This document shows, in pieces, positions 34,126 to 34,200 of a stretch of DNA of 34,200 bases. Numbering within the stretch: the first letter of the stretch is position 1; each line of letters opens with the position of its first letter. The notes under the pieces were generated by a model. It did no database searches, was not told the DNA's origin, and saw only the letters and a list, made by a program, of their open reading frames with translations. This DNA comes from an uncultured Planctomycetales bacterium (GTDB lineage: Bacteria; Planctomycetota; Planctomycetia; Isosphaerales; Isosphaeraceae): the NCBI GenBank assembly GCA_903926465.1, contig CAIYJE010000072.1:1-34200 (forward strand), written 5' to 3'. The position numbers were made by a program, and so were the translations under genes.

Positions 34126-34200
34126 ATGGCACCACTGGGTACGGACACCCATGATCTGACTTCTCTGCTGGACATTCTTGGTCCGCAGATGACCGCTGAG
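34126..34200 (+). CDS. Start of a gene that runs off the window
   Basis: ATG 34126 opens a frame of 25 codons to the last base (MAPLGTDTHDLTSLLDILGP and on). The composition is protein-like and the AT-richer region upstream would suit a promoter. No good ribosome-binding site is visible and the product cannot be named. Confidence 0.4.
   Translation, partial: MAPLGTDTHDLTSLLDILGPQMTAE

Overview
The window looks like a chromosomal segment of a Planctomycetota-like bacterium. This is an inference from gene content only: animal-type sulfotransferases next to many glycosyltransferases, a long atypical pyruvate kinase, a TrhO-RluA fusion and an extended UvrA. No rRNA or tRNA was found to anchor the taxonomy.

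Layout. (1) 1-8753 is a surface-glycan region: a truncated GT4 gene, an intact GT4 gene on the plus strand, and a minus-strand operon that reads ABC exporter (8753-6822), GT4 pseudogene with two in-frame stops (6589-5252), two sulfotransferases (5321-4386 and 4389-3457) and a GT4 with a damaged N-terminus (3441-2317). Most joints are 4-nt overlaps, so the products probably built and exported a sulfated glycan, now partly decayed or mis-assembled. (2) 9016-13450 holds a small hypothetical gene, the atypical pyruvate kinase and a TrhO (tRNA U34 hydroxylase) fused to an RluA-type pseudouridine synthase. (3) 13755-21245 is a tight five-gene operon: SWIM zinc finger, DUF5691, MoxR AAA+ ATPase of the YehL type, YehM/DUF5682 and YehP-type VWA protein. 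It corresponds to E. coli yehLMPQ, whose function is unknown.

(4) 21269-24461 is a mobile region. A RAYT (REP-associated tyrosine transposase) gene is flanked by inverted clusters of a REP-like repeat. One side is a four-copy tandem array with a 97-98 nt period. The other side is a copy split by a 1892-nt group II intron. Intact copies fix the intron ends exactly (21302..23193), and the insertion lies 6 nt downstream of the REP hairpin. The intron's reverse transcriptase carries YAGD instead of YADD. (5) 24586-33634, all on the minus strand, holds a CoA-disulfide reductase/rhodanese, UvrA, a small membrane protein, a nucleotidyltransferase-like protein, a pirin, and two membrane proteins, one of them broken by two 1-nt indels in runs of five identical bases. 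(6) The last 560 bases are AT-richer, hold an operator-like inverted repeat and end in the start of a gene that runs off the window.

The best candidates for little-described biology are the yeh-type MoxR/VWA system with its TraB-like YehM partner and DUF5691, and the nested REP/RAYT/group II intron locus. Several genes carry lesions; homopolymer sites in one of them mean that sequencing error must be excluded before calling decay.
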